64,000 nucleotides of DNA, taken from NCBI GenBank assembly GCA_029204045.2, contig CM055062.1, forward strand, positions 4,634,648 through 4,698,647, read 5' to 3'. The position numbers and the translations under genes are program-made. Shown one piece after another: positions 1 to 11,098 of the stretch. Under the pieces are notes generated by a model, which saw only the letters and a program-made list of their open reading frames with translations, did no database searches and was not told the DNA's origin. Positions within the stretch are counted from its first letter, which is position 1, and every line of letters starts with the position of its first letter. This DNA comes from Tillandsia leiboldiana. Taxonomy: Eukaryota; Streptophyta; Magnoliopsida; Poales; Bromeliaceae.

Positions 1-618
1 AATTTGTGCCATATCTAGAATCAAAATATTTTGACAGGCGGAGGACGTGTATCTTAAATTAAATAGAAAAAATTTTAATAAGATTAGAATTAGAATTCAA
101 TATTTTCTATTTTAATATCATATTAAAAGATGTGAAATATATAAAAGATGAAGAAAAATCATCTTCTATATTTAAGGCGGATTTAACTCCAACTTTGCTA
201 GTCATTTGAATTCAAATTTTAAATGGCTAGTTAAAACAAATCATGCCTGTAGAAACTTTTAAATTTCATTTCTTTGTAATTATCTTCTCTCCTTTTTATA
301 TTGTATAAATATAAGGTGCAAACAAAATAAAGACAAGTTCCATTTTTCAATTCGATCTTATTAAACTCCTTTTATAATATCTGTTAGCAACGAGCGCACA
401 AATCAAACAAAATTAATTAGCGATTACGATATAAAAATAAATCTAAAATTGCACGATAAAAAAATAACACACAAATTTACATGAAAAACTCTTTGTAAGA
501 AAAAAATCACGAACGAAAGAGGAGGTTTTCACTATGTCGGAACAAAAGAGAATACAAAGTTTTTAGATGATCGTACAATTATTTCGATCGATCTCTCTCT
601 AGGGCAAAAAAAAAAAAA
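1..618. other. AT-rich DNA, possible copia 5' leader/LTR remnant
   Basis: No gene is visible. Near 300-312 there is a TATA-like TATAAATATAAG, and a mixed leader-like stretch follows up to an A-run at 607-619. The next segment looks like a copia gag N-terminus, so this could be the decayed LTR and leader of the same element. I see no clear LTR ends, primer-binding site or target duplication, so this is only a weak inference. Confidence 0.25.
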
Positions 619-1029
619 ATGAGTTTTTTCTTAGCGGATCCGATCCGTACCGCGGGAGGCTCCGCCGTCCGAGCCCTCCGCTTCCACCAGAGACATCCGT
701 TTTTTCTTTCTCAAAATTTTATCAAATTTATCGTTACACCGCGAGATCATCGGCGAACCAAAAACTCTCGAAGTGATTCTGATTTCAAGTCACATCTAGC
801 CGTATCAGAGAGCCAAATGCAATAACTTGTCGATGATCCAGAATTCGTTGTTCAATATAACTCAAATAGCACAAACACTTCATTAGTTGCTTACTGTGCA
901 ATTCCTCGTCTCAAACAATATCTTAGTCTCCATCAATGTGCCCACCTACAAATTTTCATTAAACACGCACCAACAAACTACCCTTCATGGCGTCATTTAT
1001 TTTTCAAAAACTTTGGCTACCAAAATTGA
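619..1029 (+). pseudogene. Ty1/copia-type gag N-terminal remnant (probable)
   Basis: One frame is open from the ATG at 619 to TAA at 823-825, and the same frame stays open from 826 to TGA at 1027-1029. The second part reads CAHLQIFIKHAPTNYPSWRH and then LFFKNFGY. This resembles the start of Ty1-copia gag proteins, where a short strand (HIQIKLT type) is followed by TNYPSWR and a hydrophobic stretch ending near GY. The in-frame stop and early end make it a dead fragment. The first half (619-822) has no motif I recognise. Gag would package element RNA, but nothing here suggests a working protein. It could also be chance similarity; the NYPSWR context is the main support. Confidence 0.45.
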
Positions 1030-1835
1030 TGTTTTTAATTAATATTTATATTCATGTGATTGACTGGGCCAATATTCAGCGAATGACTAATTTCGTTTTT
1101 CTAAATTGTGCACAATGGTGATCTAGTCTTGAAAGTAGGTTTCATATATATAGTACAACAACATGTATCTAGAAGTCAGATACATAAATATACTAGCAGA
1201 TGATCAAATCTTGGATTTTTTGTTTCCCTTTTTTTTTTTTTTACCTTCTAAAGAGAAACATATTCTAGCTAGCTTGCTGCCTGAAAGATATTTTTCTTTC
1301 CAAACTTCTTGATTTATAAATTGAGATTAGTTGATTCAATAAAGGCATACATGGAATTATATTCTTTTTCATGTTTTTATTTGAATGATGGAATATCTTA
1401 CATAGCAATCAGGGTATCTCTTCCTGTTTAATCAAATTATATTTTGCTTCTTGGGTATATAGGTTGAAGATTTTAACAATCAATCCCTTTGGTAGAATGT
1501 GATGAATCAACTCATATGTACAATTTATAATTAATCCCAAAAAATTATGAGGATGACTATTTTGTACTTGCTATGATAATATTTAATAATATTGCTTGTA
1601 TGAAAGATGCGCTAGCAAAACAAAATTAGTTTTAAAAGATGTATGTATCTCTTATTTGATTCGCACAAGTGGTGCTCAATTTGGCTCTAAAATTGTGCCT
1701 CAATTAATTAGTCCTTTATTTCAGGTTTGATGACTAACTAAAATGGAGTCTTTATTATAATTTTATTAGTTAATTACACTTGGAGTGACGTGAATTCTTC
1801 TTTATAGTGTAATCATGTTAAGCAACCCATCATGC
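1030..1835. other. AT-rich intergenic DNA, nothing recognised
   Basis: About 800 bp of AT-rich sequence with short T-runs (for example around 1230-1242). I see no ORF of note, no terminal repeats and no RNA gene. Confidence 0.5.
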
Positions 1836-2028
1836 ATTATGACCAAGGGTGGCAATCCAGCTCGTTGTTCGCGAGGCAGCTCGTGTCCGGTTCGAAATGA
1901 GTTCGAGATCGGATCGCTCGTTTAGTAAATGAGCCGAACACGAGCCGAATTTTTCAGCTCGTTTAATAAATTAACGAGCCGAACAAGAGCTGGGACCAAC
2001 TCGCACGTGTTCGGCCCGATAACAGTTG

Positions 2029-2030
<2 letters not shown>

Positions 2031-2102
<72 letters not shown>
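2031..2102. repeat. (AT)n microsatellite, left of MITE E1
   Basis: About 72 bp of pure AT dinucleotide inside the hAT-like element. With 2275-2338 it brackets a small TIR element, so the MITE appears to sit within one original AT tract. Confidence 0.97.
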
Positions 2103-2103
<1 letters not shown>

Positions 2104-2106
<3 letters not shown>

Positions 2107-2272
2107 ATGCTAGATGTACACCCCATAAGGAGTGTACATCCTACACCCCACCCCATTCTGAGGTGGGGTTTCCTTCACTGGTCACTTTGATGTGACCAGT
2201 AAAATTCACCCCACCCCAAGATGGGGTGGGGTGTAGGATGTATACCTCTCATGGGGTGTACACTTATATTTA

Positions 2273-2274
<2 letters not shown>
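2104..2274. mobile_element. Small TIR MITE (family E1) embedded in (AT)n
   Basis: About 170 bp with long inverted arms. The left arm (GATGCTAGATGTACACCCCA, then GTGTACATCCTACACCCC) is mirrored on the right by GGGGTGTAGGATGTATACC and GGGGTGTACACTTATATTT. The centre carries TCACTGGTCACTT and GTGACCAGTAAAATTCACC. A diverged relative lies at 17,863-18,020 and a possible third at 19,249-19,427. No coding capacity. The AT tracts on both sides hide any TA or TTA target duplication. Confidence 0.75.

Positions 2275-2338
<64 letters not shown>
2275..2338. repeat. (AT)n microsatellite, right of MITE E1
   Basis: Pure AT dinucleotide run that resumes directly after the MITE at 2104-2274. Confidence 0.97.
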
Positions 2339-2340
<2 letters not shown>

Positions 2341-2681
2341 CTGTTTAGATTTTAGGTCATCAATTTTTTGTTAATTTTAATTATTATATTAAAATTTTAA
2401 TTTTTTAAATTTTTTTTAATTTTACACTTAATAATAAGAATGAAAATCAAACTTGTTGTTCGTGAGCCAGCTCGTTCGGCTCGTTAAACGAGTAAACGAG
2501 CCGAACACGAGCCGAATTTTTCAGCTTGATATTTAAACGAGCTGATCCCAGCTCGCTCGTGTTCGGCTCGTTGACACCCCTAATTATGACTAGCTACATA
2601 AATTCTTATATCCAAGCAAACCATCGTCAAAAATAATTTACAAGCACGGTGCCCTCCATACTTTCGAAAATATAGGAGCCT

Positions 2682-2683
<2 letters not shown>

Positions 2684-2760
<77 letters not shown>
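2684..2760. repeat. Compound (CT)n(AT)n microsatellite
   Basis: A CT run (2684-2727) passes directly into an AT run (2728-2760), which ends at the boundary of TIR element E2. The same compound order recurs at 2985-3097 and 4254-4361. Confidence 0.97.

Positions 2761-3321
<561 letters not shown>

Positions 3322-3405
<84 letters not shown>
3322..3405. repeat. (TA)n microsatellite between E3 and E4
   Basis: About 84 bp of TA repeat joining the right end of E3 to the left end of E4. Confidence 0.97.
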
Positions 3406-3407
<2 letters not shown>

Positions 3408-3408
<1 letters not shown>

Positions 3409-3649
3409 TTGTGCTGGAATCTATTGATAGCACCAGTCCAATTTTACCATCCATTTTGTAGTCCTTGGATCGCATTGAGATTCGTGGAAGCTCTTTAATT
3501 AAAAAGAATAGCTTTTTTACTTTTTACCTTTTTTTTACTTTTTCTTTTCTCTTTTTTTCATTAAAGAGCCTCCACGAACCTCGATGCGATGCAAGGACTA
3601 CAAAATGGATGTCAAAGTTGAGTTGGTGCTATCAATAGCATTCCAGCAC

Positions 3650-3652
<3 letters not shown>
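3408..3652. mobile_element. Hairpin (foldback) MITE E4 embedded in (TA)n
   Basis: A 245-bp near-palindrome. The left arm (3408-3499) begins GTTGTGCTGGAATCTATTGA, and the right arm (3560-3652) ends with its mirror ATAGCATTCCAGCACAAC. The arms match along about 92 bp, with blocks such as ATCCATTTTGTAGTCCTTGG on the left and CAAGGACTACAAAATGGAT on the right. The loop is about 60 bp and pyrimidine-rich. If transcribed it would form a long hairpin RNA. TA tracts touch both sides. The terminal 13 bp relate it to E5 and to the copies near 63.2 kb. Confidence 0.85.

Positions 3653-3712
<60 letters not shown>
3653..3712. repeat. (TA)n microsatellite between E4 and E5
   Basis: About 60 bp of TA repeat directly between two TIR elements. 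Confidence 0.97.
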
Positions 3713-3713
<1 letters not shown>

Positions 3714-3718
<5 letters not shown>

Positions 3719-4251
3719 GGCTGGAATATTATTATTAGTAGTAAAATCTCATTGATCCTATCAATTTTTTTTTTATGATGGAGCATCGGAATCGATGATC
3801 GATCTGTTGAACCTGATCTAGACCACTAGAACTATCTAGAAATTAAATTTCAAATATTTTCGACATCATTAACCTAATGATCAAAGGGTTGCAAAATTTA
3901 TAATTTTAATGATAGATATGAGACGTTTGCTCGTTTAACGGTGTAAAAAAATCTAAATCGATCAAATTTTGGTTAGAAATTTTTTAAAACTATTTAAAAC
4001 AAGATATATACTTTCGATTTTGATTACAAGACGACTATCATCATTTTTTAAAGGATATTTATTTTCAGTTATTCATTTTTTTGTCCACTCAATGAAAAAG
4101 AAAAAAATATAAAAAAAATATGAAATTTTATTTTTAGATAATTTAAATGGTCTAAATCATATTTAATAGTACTTATCGTCATTTTAAAAGCTCCATCATA
4201 AAAACCAAATCGGTAGCAATAATGAAATTTTGCTACTAATAATAACCCAAT
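3714..4251. mobile_element. TIR element E5, about 540 bp, microsatellite-bounded
   Basis: The left end contains GGCTGGAATATTATTATTAG and then TAGTAAAATCTCATTG. The right end is its mirror, AATGAAATTTTGCTACTAAT then AATAACCC. The interior matches the element at 63,186-63,720 closely and in order (for example TTTCGACATCATTAA, CTAATGATCAAA, TAAAACAAGAT, AAGGATATTTATTTTCA). It is non-coding and AT-rich. A TA tract lies on the left and a (TC)n(TA)n tract on the right. The 63-kb copies lack long microsatellites, so the element does not strictly need them. Confidence 0.75.
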
Positions 4252-4252
4252 A

Positions 4253-4421
<169 letters not shown>

Positions 4422-4439
4422 TTTAAGTCTTTTGAGAGC

Positions 4440-4723
4440 CACAATATTTATTACTATAGAATAAAAATTGACCGCTATTGTTACTTAGCGACGAATAAAG
4501 CAGCGGACCGCCGTTGGCTGTACATTTAGCGACAACAAAAGATTTGTCCCTGTAAATATACTAATAGCGACAAAATAAATGATCATTACGTATCTGATAA
4601 ATTATTACTAAATATATGTTTGGATAGTATTTTTTTTATTGCTAAATATAATCTAAATGGTAACAAACTTTGTTCTTCCTTAAAAGTCATTATTTTTAGA
4701 TAATTGTATTTTTTATGATAATA
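4440..4723. other. AT-rich DNA with CACTA-like GCGACA motifs
   Basis: Scattered motifs such as TTAGCGACAACAAAA and AATAGCGACAAAA resemble the interior of the CACTA-type MITEs found elsewhere in the window, but I cannot find two ends. No gene. Confidence 0.3.
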
Positions 4724-5551
4724 TGTCAAGCCTCGAGATTTCAATGTAGACTAATTTTTTTTTATATATAAATCATAGTTCAAAAATCAGTTTTACAGGA
4801 CGAAAGCAGTCTGCCACATGTATAAAAAATTACCGATTCAAATTGATAAAGTTTTCTCTATACATGCACGACTAAACAAGTACAACAGAGTTACTAAATA
4901 TAAGATAATTTGTGATCTTGAACAATTAACTATAATTATATAGTCCAATCATATTAAGTCAGCAACTACTAAAATTCATAATCACCAAATAAGATCCAAC
5001 ATCAAAAAGAAGGCTAAACTGTATGATAAAGTCACTGCTAGCATGATAAATTAACGTCAGAAGTAAATATACTGAATCTCAGAGTAAATAAAGAGTATGG
5101 TGGCAGGTCAGCTAACTAACTAACATGTAGGGACAGCTCTACTGTGACGCCTCACATTACCGTCCCGACATCTCACATTACCGTTCCGACATCTCACCAT
5201 TCAATGGACCTGAAAATAGTGTCACCGGAGGATGTGAGATACAACTGGATGTATCTCAGTGGGTATAACGAGTTAGGGACCAGCAAGTCGTACCTACTAA
5301 TATACAATAATCAACAGGATATGTAACCAGTAGAAAGTAAATCAGTAGATATAACTAACATAAATGTTAAATCAAAGCTGAAACAATGGGGTACAGGTAA
5401 TCACAGTAATAAGCGATAATATTGTAAAGTGAAATCCAGTAAAGAAATATGTATAGGAATCATAATAAAAGCAATGCATCAATACTGAAAAACTAAGTAC
5501 CGAATCAATGCCACTATTCGTCACGGGGACCTCAGGCTAATGTCACTATCG
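4724..5551 (-). mobile_element. Partial gypsy-type LTR, minus orientation
   Basis: The left edge TGTCAAGCCTCGAGA resembles the reverse-complemented LTR 3' ends in this window (TGTCACGCC type). Around 5218-5290 the text GGATGTGAGATACAACTGG then TATCTCAGTGGGTATAACGA parallels the conserved block seen at 7990-8040 and 42,910-42,960 (GTGTGAGAACTAC then TAGTTCTCAGTGGGT). A short tandem array of CGACATCTCACATTACCGT units lies at 5150-5200. The right part is cut off by the TRIM cluster. The 60-aa frame at 5144-5326 lies within this LTR and is not a gene. Confidence 0.5.
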
Positions 5552-6574
5552 TGTAACGACCCGACCCACTAGCAATGATAACTTGTTGGGCCCAAACCAC
5601 ATCTCAAAATATTTAAGCTCAGTTATTATTATTATTATTATCCATGTCTCTTATATACCCAATCACAAGGGGTGTCATAGACTCCCCCTATTTAGGCTTG
5701 ATGTCCTCGTCAGCCCAAACACACACACAACCCAAGATCATCAGGTGATATGAGACTTGTCTCGCTAGCCTTGTCATTCAGACCCCTGACATAACCCATC
5801 ACCTTGTCTTTCAGACCCTGGCTCAGCCGAGACTCGTCACACACTTTCGGCTGGTGATTGGCTCTGATACCAAATGTAATGATCCGACCTACTAGCAATA
5901 ATAACTCGTTGGGCCCAAGCCACATCCCAAAATGCTTAAACCGAGCTATTATTATTAGTGTCCATATCTCTTATATACACAATCACAACACCCCCCCCAC
6001 CCCCCGCGTTTAGGCCTGACGTCCTCGTCAGCCCAAACACACACACACACACAGCCTAAGATCACCAAGTGATGTGAGACTTATCTCACTAACCTTGTCA
6101 TTCAGATCCTGACTCAGCCGAGACTCATCACATACTTCCGGTTGGTGATTGGCTCTGATACCAAATGTAACGACCCAACCCACTAACAATAATAACTCGT
6201 TGGGCCCAAACCACAGCCCAAAATAATCAAGCCATGTTATTGTTATTAGTATTCATGTCTCTAATATACTCAATCACAATGGGTGTCAGAGAAAATGTAA
6301 CGACCCGACCCACTAGCAATAATAACTCGTTGGGTCCAAACCACAGCCCAAAATGCTTAAGCCATGTTATTATTATTAGTATTGATGCCTCTTATATACC
6401 CAATCACAATGGGTGTCACAAAAAATGTAATGACCTGACCCACTAGCAATAATAACTCGTTGGGTCCAAACCACATTCCAAAATGCTTAAATCCAGTTAT
6501 TATTATTAGTATTCTTATCTCTTATATATACAATCACAATCCCTCCCTGTTTAGGCCCAACATTCTCGTCAGCC

Positions 6575-6627
<53 letters not shown>

Positions 6628-6863
6628 CCCAAGATCACCAGGCAATGTGAGACTTCTCTCGCTAACCTTGTCATTCTGACCCTGACTCAACCGAGACTCG
6701 TAACATACTTCCAGCTGGTGATTGGCTATGATACCAAATATAACGACCCGACCCACTAGCAATAATAACTCGTTGGGCCCAAACCACAGTCCAAAATTCA
6801 TAAGCCCAGATATTATTACTAGTATTCATATCTTTTATATATCCAATCACAAGGGGTGTCACA
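5552..6863 (-). mobile_element. Cluster of TRIM elements: six LTRs and three internal domains
   Basis: Miniature LTR retrotransposons read on the minus strand. LTR-like segments lie at 5552-5679, 5875-5988, 6166-6290, 6296-6420, 6426-6540 and 6739-6863. They run TG(T/A)GACACCCC to GGGTCGTTACA on the minus strand and are about 115-130 bp. Three internal domains (5680-5874, about 5989-6165, about 6541-6738) each carry the initiator tRNA-Met primer site beside an LTR (TTGGTATCAGAGCCAATCAC; mutated in the third). A polypurine-type CCCCCTNTTTAGGC on the plus strand marks the other side. LTRs three to five follow each other with only 5-nt spacers (GAAAA, AAAAA). No protein is encoded. The cluster probably formed by nested insertion and LTR recombination. 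Confidence 0.8.
6579..6626. repeat. (CA)n microsatellite inside a TRIM internal domain
   Basis: About 48 bp of CA repeat. The two sister internal domains hold much shorter CA runs at the same place (near 5718 and 6039), and the TRIM at 27 kb has only GTGTGTTTGGG, so the run grew within this copy. Confidence 0.95.
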
Positions 6864-7105
6864 GGTGGAGGCTTGGGTAGCTGCGATAGAGAAGCTATTC
6901 ATGCCAGAGAGGTACCAAGTTCATTTGGAGGCTCACTTTCTTAAGAGAGATGCAGATATTTGGTGGCAGAGAGTTCGACCAATGGGACCGCCGGGCTAAC
7001 AGTTGACGATATGGGTCGAGTTTCGCTGCATGTTGTACGGGGCCTTTTTCTCAGACAACATAAAGTAAAAACTCGAGGAGGATTAAAGGAGCATGTAGTA
7101 GGTCA
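6864..7105 (+). pseudogene. Ty3/gypsy gag core fragment
   Basis: The plus strand reads VEAWVAAIEKLFMPERYQVH and then LEAHFLKRDADIWWQRVRPM, followed after a break by WVEFRCMLYGAFFSDNIK and LEED. This is the Retrotrans_gag pattern of gypsy elements: A-W-IEK-F, then a helix ending in DA-WW, then TW-EF-F. There is no start, stops interrupt the end, and a frameshift follows WWQRVRP. It lies between the TRIM cluster and a minus-strand primer-binding site, so it points the opposite way to the LTR on its right and must come from another element. Only the homologous fragment at 31.5 kb is comparable. Confidence 0.75.
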
Positions 7106-7111
7106 ATCCTA

Positions 7112-7124
7112 GATTCTGATACCA
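7112..7124 (-). other. Primer-binding site (initiator tRNA-Met), 2 mismatches
   Basis: GATTCTGATACCA is the reverse complement of TGGTATCAGAATC, two changes from TGGTATCAGAGCC. It lies 8 nt from the LTR edge at 7133, which makes the LTR at 7133-14029 a 5' LTR of a minus-strand element. Confidence 0.75.
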
Positions 7125-7569
7125 ATATAATCTGTCACGCCCCGGGCCCCAGCGGAAGCCTACCCACGTGTGCACAGACCCGCCGTGTGCACAAGGCACC
7201 CCCAGTACACAAAAGGCATCTACAATAATAAAGCGGAAAGAAGGCAATATACATATCTTACCAGTAATCAGAGCACAAGTACAACTAAACTAAGTATAAA
7301 AGAAGTAGAAATAACTACAACCAAGCAAGATCTAAACAATATATAATAAGAATCCTCTCAAGTACATCCTACAAGGTACATGGGTTGTCTCCATAACAAA
7401 AGACAAAAACACCTCTCACAACTAATACAAAAATGAAAGGTATCATGTAACTACCTCGAGTGGCATGAAGGGGAACAAATCTAGCTGAGCTATTCCCTTG
7501 CCACGATCCCGAGCCTCTCCCGTTGTGAATGGCTTCAAAATAAAAATAACAAACCAAGGGGGGTGAGAA

Positions 7570-10500
7570 CTATTTGTCACGCCCCGGGGTCGAAACTGCG
7601 ACCCGGACTCGCCAACAGATCTATCGCCCATACGGGAACCCCGCATAGGTGAACCGTCTAACCTGCAAAAGAGATATATGCCACATCTGTACAAATATCA
7701 GAGTTGAAAAGTAAACTAATAATAACACAGTCCACTGTCCAATTGTCATCTCATATACATAATCATCTCTCAAATACACAACTGTCTCCATTATATAACC
7801 ACCTCTCAACAGAGATCAAAGAAATAAATACAGACTGTACAGTACTATCAGCTCCAAAACTGAAACAGGGTCCATTTACTCTCCTCAAGACTGGGTAGGG
7901 ATCTAGCTCGCGACTCCCAATTCTCGATCAGACGGAACTGCTGGTGCAGGAGCAGGAAGGGGAACCTCTGAAAAAATAGTCACCACGGAGTGTGTGAGAA
8001 CTACATCAAACAGTAGTTCTCAGTGGGTACCGTCTCCAAGACCAACGGTCTGCCCACTAAGTTTACAAGAGGCATAAGATAACAAGACTATAGTAAGTGA
8101 AAAGGGGAGCTGGAATAAAATCTACAGCTATCATGCCTCTATCTACGATGCTCAAAGGGTGATACAGATGATAGTATGCAACTACTCGATCTCGAGATGC
8201 TCAATCGACTCAATCGTACTGACTGCCACACCGGATCCAGTCAAACCTACACCCACCAACTACCACTATTCACACCGGACAAGATTTACGTAGGGTGTCC
8301 CACAAGGACTGCATCGACATCGCGGGAACTCAAGGTAACAAGCCCAGCTCCGGAGCGACACTCGAGAGGAGCGACCCCACCGAGGAACAACCGCGCAACT
8401 CTGTCGAGCTCAATATGGCTCATGCAGGCTATAGTCCAAATCCACGTTCAACAAGATCGGAAAACTCATAAACCCAACAACTATTCAACACCGGCCGGAA
8501 AACACTCAACGGCCTGGGATCAACTCACAACCCCAACAGCTAATAATACTAGTCGGAAAACACTCAACGACCTGGGACCACCATCTACCCAACGGCTCCC
8601 AACAACACTGGCCGGAGAACACTCGACGGCCCGGGACCACCGTCTACCCCAACGGCTCCCAATACTAGAACAAGATCTAGCCTCAACTATCAGACTCCAC
8701 TCAGCCCCCAGGCGCGAGCGCAATATGTATCCTACACTACTCCGACCACTCAGCCCACAACCAGGGCGAGGACAACTCAAAGTCCAAAGAAAATATGCAA
8801 GTAGTGTAGAAGGTCCGAATACGGATAAACATACCAAAGTTAAGAGTTTTCTAGAATCTGGTCAGATATCATGCAATATATGACAGGGGTACTAATCAGA
8901 GTTCAAAAATTACTAAATACTATAATCAATATTCCGCCCCGTAGGCGCGAATATAGGTGCAGCCCATTGAACCTAGATCCTCAAACCCTCTACTCGGGTG
9001 AGGAAGAATATTTGAAATCCGTTACCTCAAACCCTTTCTTAAGAAATTCTACCTTTAGAAAATCTTTTTATATAAATCTTGATTTGAGACAACCCATCTT
9101 AATAAGTTTTTAGATTTTAAGAAAGATCAGTTAAAACATATTTATTTTTCAAACCCCGAAAGGCTAGTGCCTTTACCTTAATCAAACAAGAACAGGCTCT
9201 AGCGGCCTTTCGAAGTTCGAAGAGAAAATATTAGTTTAGAGAAAATAGACCGACAACAAGTCGACAACAGCATAGTGTGTCCAAAAACATCCTGGGTCTG
9301 AGGTCTCACCAATACACATCCCTAAGTAACCAACCGGTTCAGCGAATAATAATAACATAAACACTACGTCTAACATGCAATAACTATCAAATAGACGTAG
9401 AGGGGAGTCCACCGCTTTTGGAAGAAATCCAACCCACCTGGAACATGTCAATCCGAAATTCGATTGGGCTGAAACTTAGTGTGCATGTTCCTCAGGTTCC
9501 TACGGTTCCAACAAACCGAAAAGTCCCAAAAACTCCTGCCGAATAGAGCACAAGAGCAAAAACATTAAGTCAGGCGCGAGAATTTCAGCATGCAACTCAA
9601 CCAGCGAAATGGTGCCCAGTCAGAGCTTATACCTTGACAAGATGATCCAAACATTGTTCCTAAGTTTTCCTTTAACTTAGGAACATTCAAGAATTCATAA
9701 AAAAGCTATCTTTAAGTCCCAAGTTCATCCAATAATCAGATCTTAATGGTGTTGCCCCAAAATCTGCATCATTTCAGCGGCTGAAATATAACTTGTTGTC
9801 GAGTCCAAATCAAACACAACCATAAATTAGAACAAATAAAGAAATTGCTCACCACACTCATGATGTTGTAATTAACCTCTTAGTTCATCAATAAAACCCC
9901 ACTTAACCCATGAAATGCCCTCACAACTAAAAATAATACAAAAGCGTTCATCAATACAACCTGCAGAATTTTCAGCATCTTGGTTCTCCAAAAAGACTTA
10001 ATAAGATGCATAAAATACCTTTAAAAATCAAAAAATAAGGTTCTCAGTTGTTCCTCTTGAAGTCTAGATTAATCCCTAGCATTCACATCCTCAATTCCAT
10101 AAGAGAATGATAAAGAAATTCCATAAATACTCAGCTCTATCCAGAAACTCTAATCTGTGCACAAGGTGCTCAAAGATGACTCTAAATATCTATTTAAATG
10201 CTGGAATGAGGGGTTGCCACCGACACCAAACTTGTAGATCCACGAGAGATGAAGCTCCCCTCTAAAAATCAAATAAAAATTTCAAGTACCCTGTCCAGGA
10301 GAAGCTCGGAAAAATTTGTCGACGAATCTGCCAGCAGCTTCAGCAATGCTCCAAGCTCAACAATGGTGATGGAGGGAGTAAGAAGAAGCTCACAAACCCT
10401 TCTAAAATGCTCAAGGATGGTGGGGAAGTGAAGGAGCTCTAACCCTGGTCAAAACAACCATCAAAAAAGTCTCCAAGATGGTGAAGAGCCCCCTATTTAT

Positions 10501-11029
10501 AGCCACAATAAAACAACAAGCTTTCAGCAGAAATCCCAGGTTTCGAGGGCCCGAAAATAGTAGGGCCGCGCCCGGACACGTGGCGCCCATCCGAGCTGTG
10601 CCCGAAATGCCGATCGCACGCCACGCATCCCCACCCAGACACGGCAGTTGGCGCCAGCCAATCCGCGCACGCAATGTGGCAAGCGGTATGGCATGCCCGT
10701 GTTGACTGCGTCGCGCGTGCTGCACCCGCAAGACCAGTCCACTCCCAGGCCGCCACGTGTCCCACACCGCACGAACCCTGGCGCGACACGTGTCCCTATT
10801 GACGCGTGGTTCTTAGTCTATGGTCCGAACATTCGAGCGCCTGAATCATGGATTTGGGTGCTCGAATCCTCCCAAAACACAAAATATGTGTTTTTGATCG
10901 AATTTTCGTGCTGAGTTCGTTTCTCACGTTCGTTTGGTGCGCAAACGCACTCGACACACAAAAATAGGTGTCTATATGTCGCTGACCACGTAGCCAAACA
11001 TCCGCTCGGATTCGAGTCATCATAATATT
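7570..11029 (-). mobile_element. Solo LTR of a second gypsy family, 3.45 kb, TSD CTATT/ATATT
   Basis: 7575-11024 starts TGTCACGCCCCGGGGTCGAA like the LARD LTRs and ends CGAGTCATCATA. The latter aligns in reverse complement with the LARD LTR start (TATGATGACTCG against TGTGAGGACCCGG). It splits the block GAACTATT|AGTCAACAGTTCCC that is continuous at 36.4 kb, with a 4/5 matching duplication at 7570-7574 and 11025-11029. There is no internal region, so it is a solo LTR left by LTR-LTR recombination. Frames such as 8176-8883 (235 codons) are non-coding LTR sequence that shares its layout with the LARD LTRs. Confidence 0.85.
10492..10504 (-). promoter_or_regulatory. TATA box of the solo LTR
   Basis: CCTATTTATAGCC on the plus strand is GGCTATAAATAGG on the LTR sense strand. 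It lies about 520 bp inside the LTR start (11,024), with three CACTGTG-free G-boxes upstream (CACGTG at 10577-10582, 10754-10759 and 10787-10792). The placement matches the TATA boxes of the LARD LTRs. Confidence 0.65.
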
Positions 11030-11098
11030 AGTCAATAGTTCCCAGTAGGTAAGCCGCCGAGAGAAGCGAAATACACCACTAGATCAACTGAGGTAGAA

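Larger units (their letters stand above)
1836..2590. mobile_element. hAT-like non-autonomous element with 8-bp TSD
   Basis: The element spans 1844-2582 and is flanked by a perfect 8-bp direct repeat ATTATGAC (1836-1843 and 2583-2590), the duplication size of hAT transposons. Its ends are short inverted repeats, CAAGGGTGGCAA on the left and TAGGGGTGTCAA (reverse complement of the right end), matching at 9 of 12 positions. Subterminal regions hold many copies of the AACGAGCCGAACACGAGC type motif in both orientations, a known style of plant hAT MITE. The middle is occupied by two (AT)n tracts and another MITE (2104-2274). No transposase is encoded. Confidence 0.85.

Noticed and set aside
5144..5326. 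60-codon frame as a small gene
   Set aside because: It overlaps a short tandem repeat and an LTR block conserved with other LTRs in this window.
8176..8883. 235-codon plus-strand frame
   Set aside because: It is inside a solo LTR, antisense to LTR transcription. The LARD LTRs share this layout but do not keep the frame.
10411..10914. Several 75-118 codon frames on both strands
   Set aside because: GC-rich U3 of the solo LTR, upstream of its TATA box.
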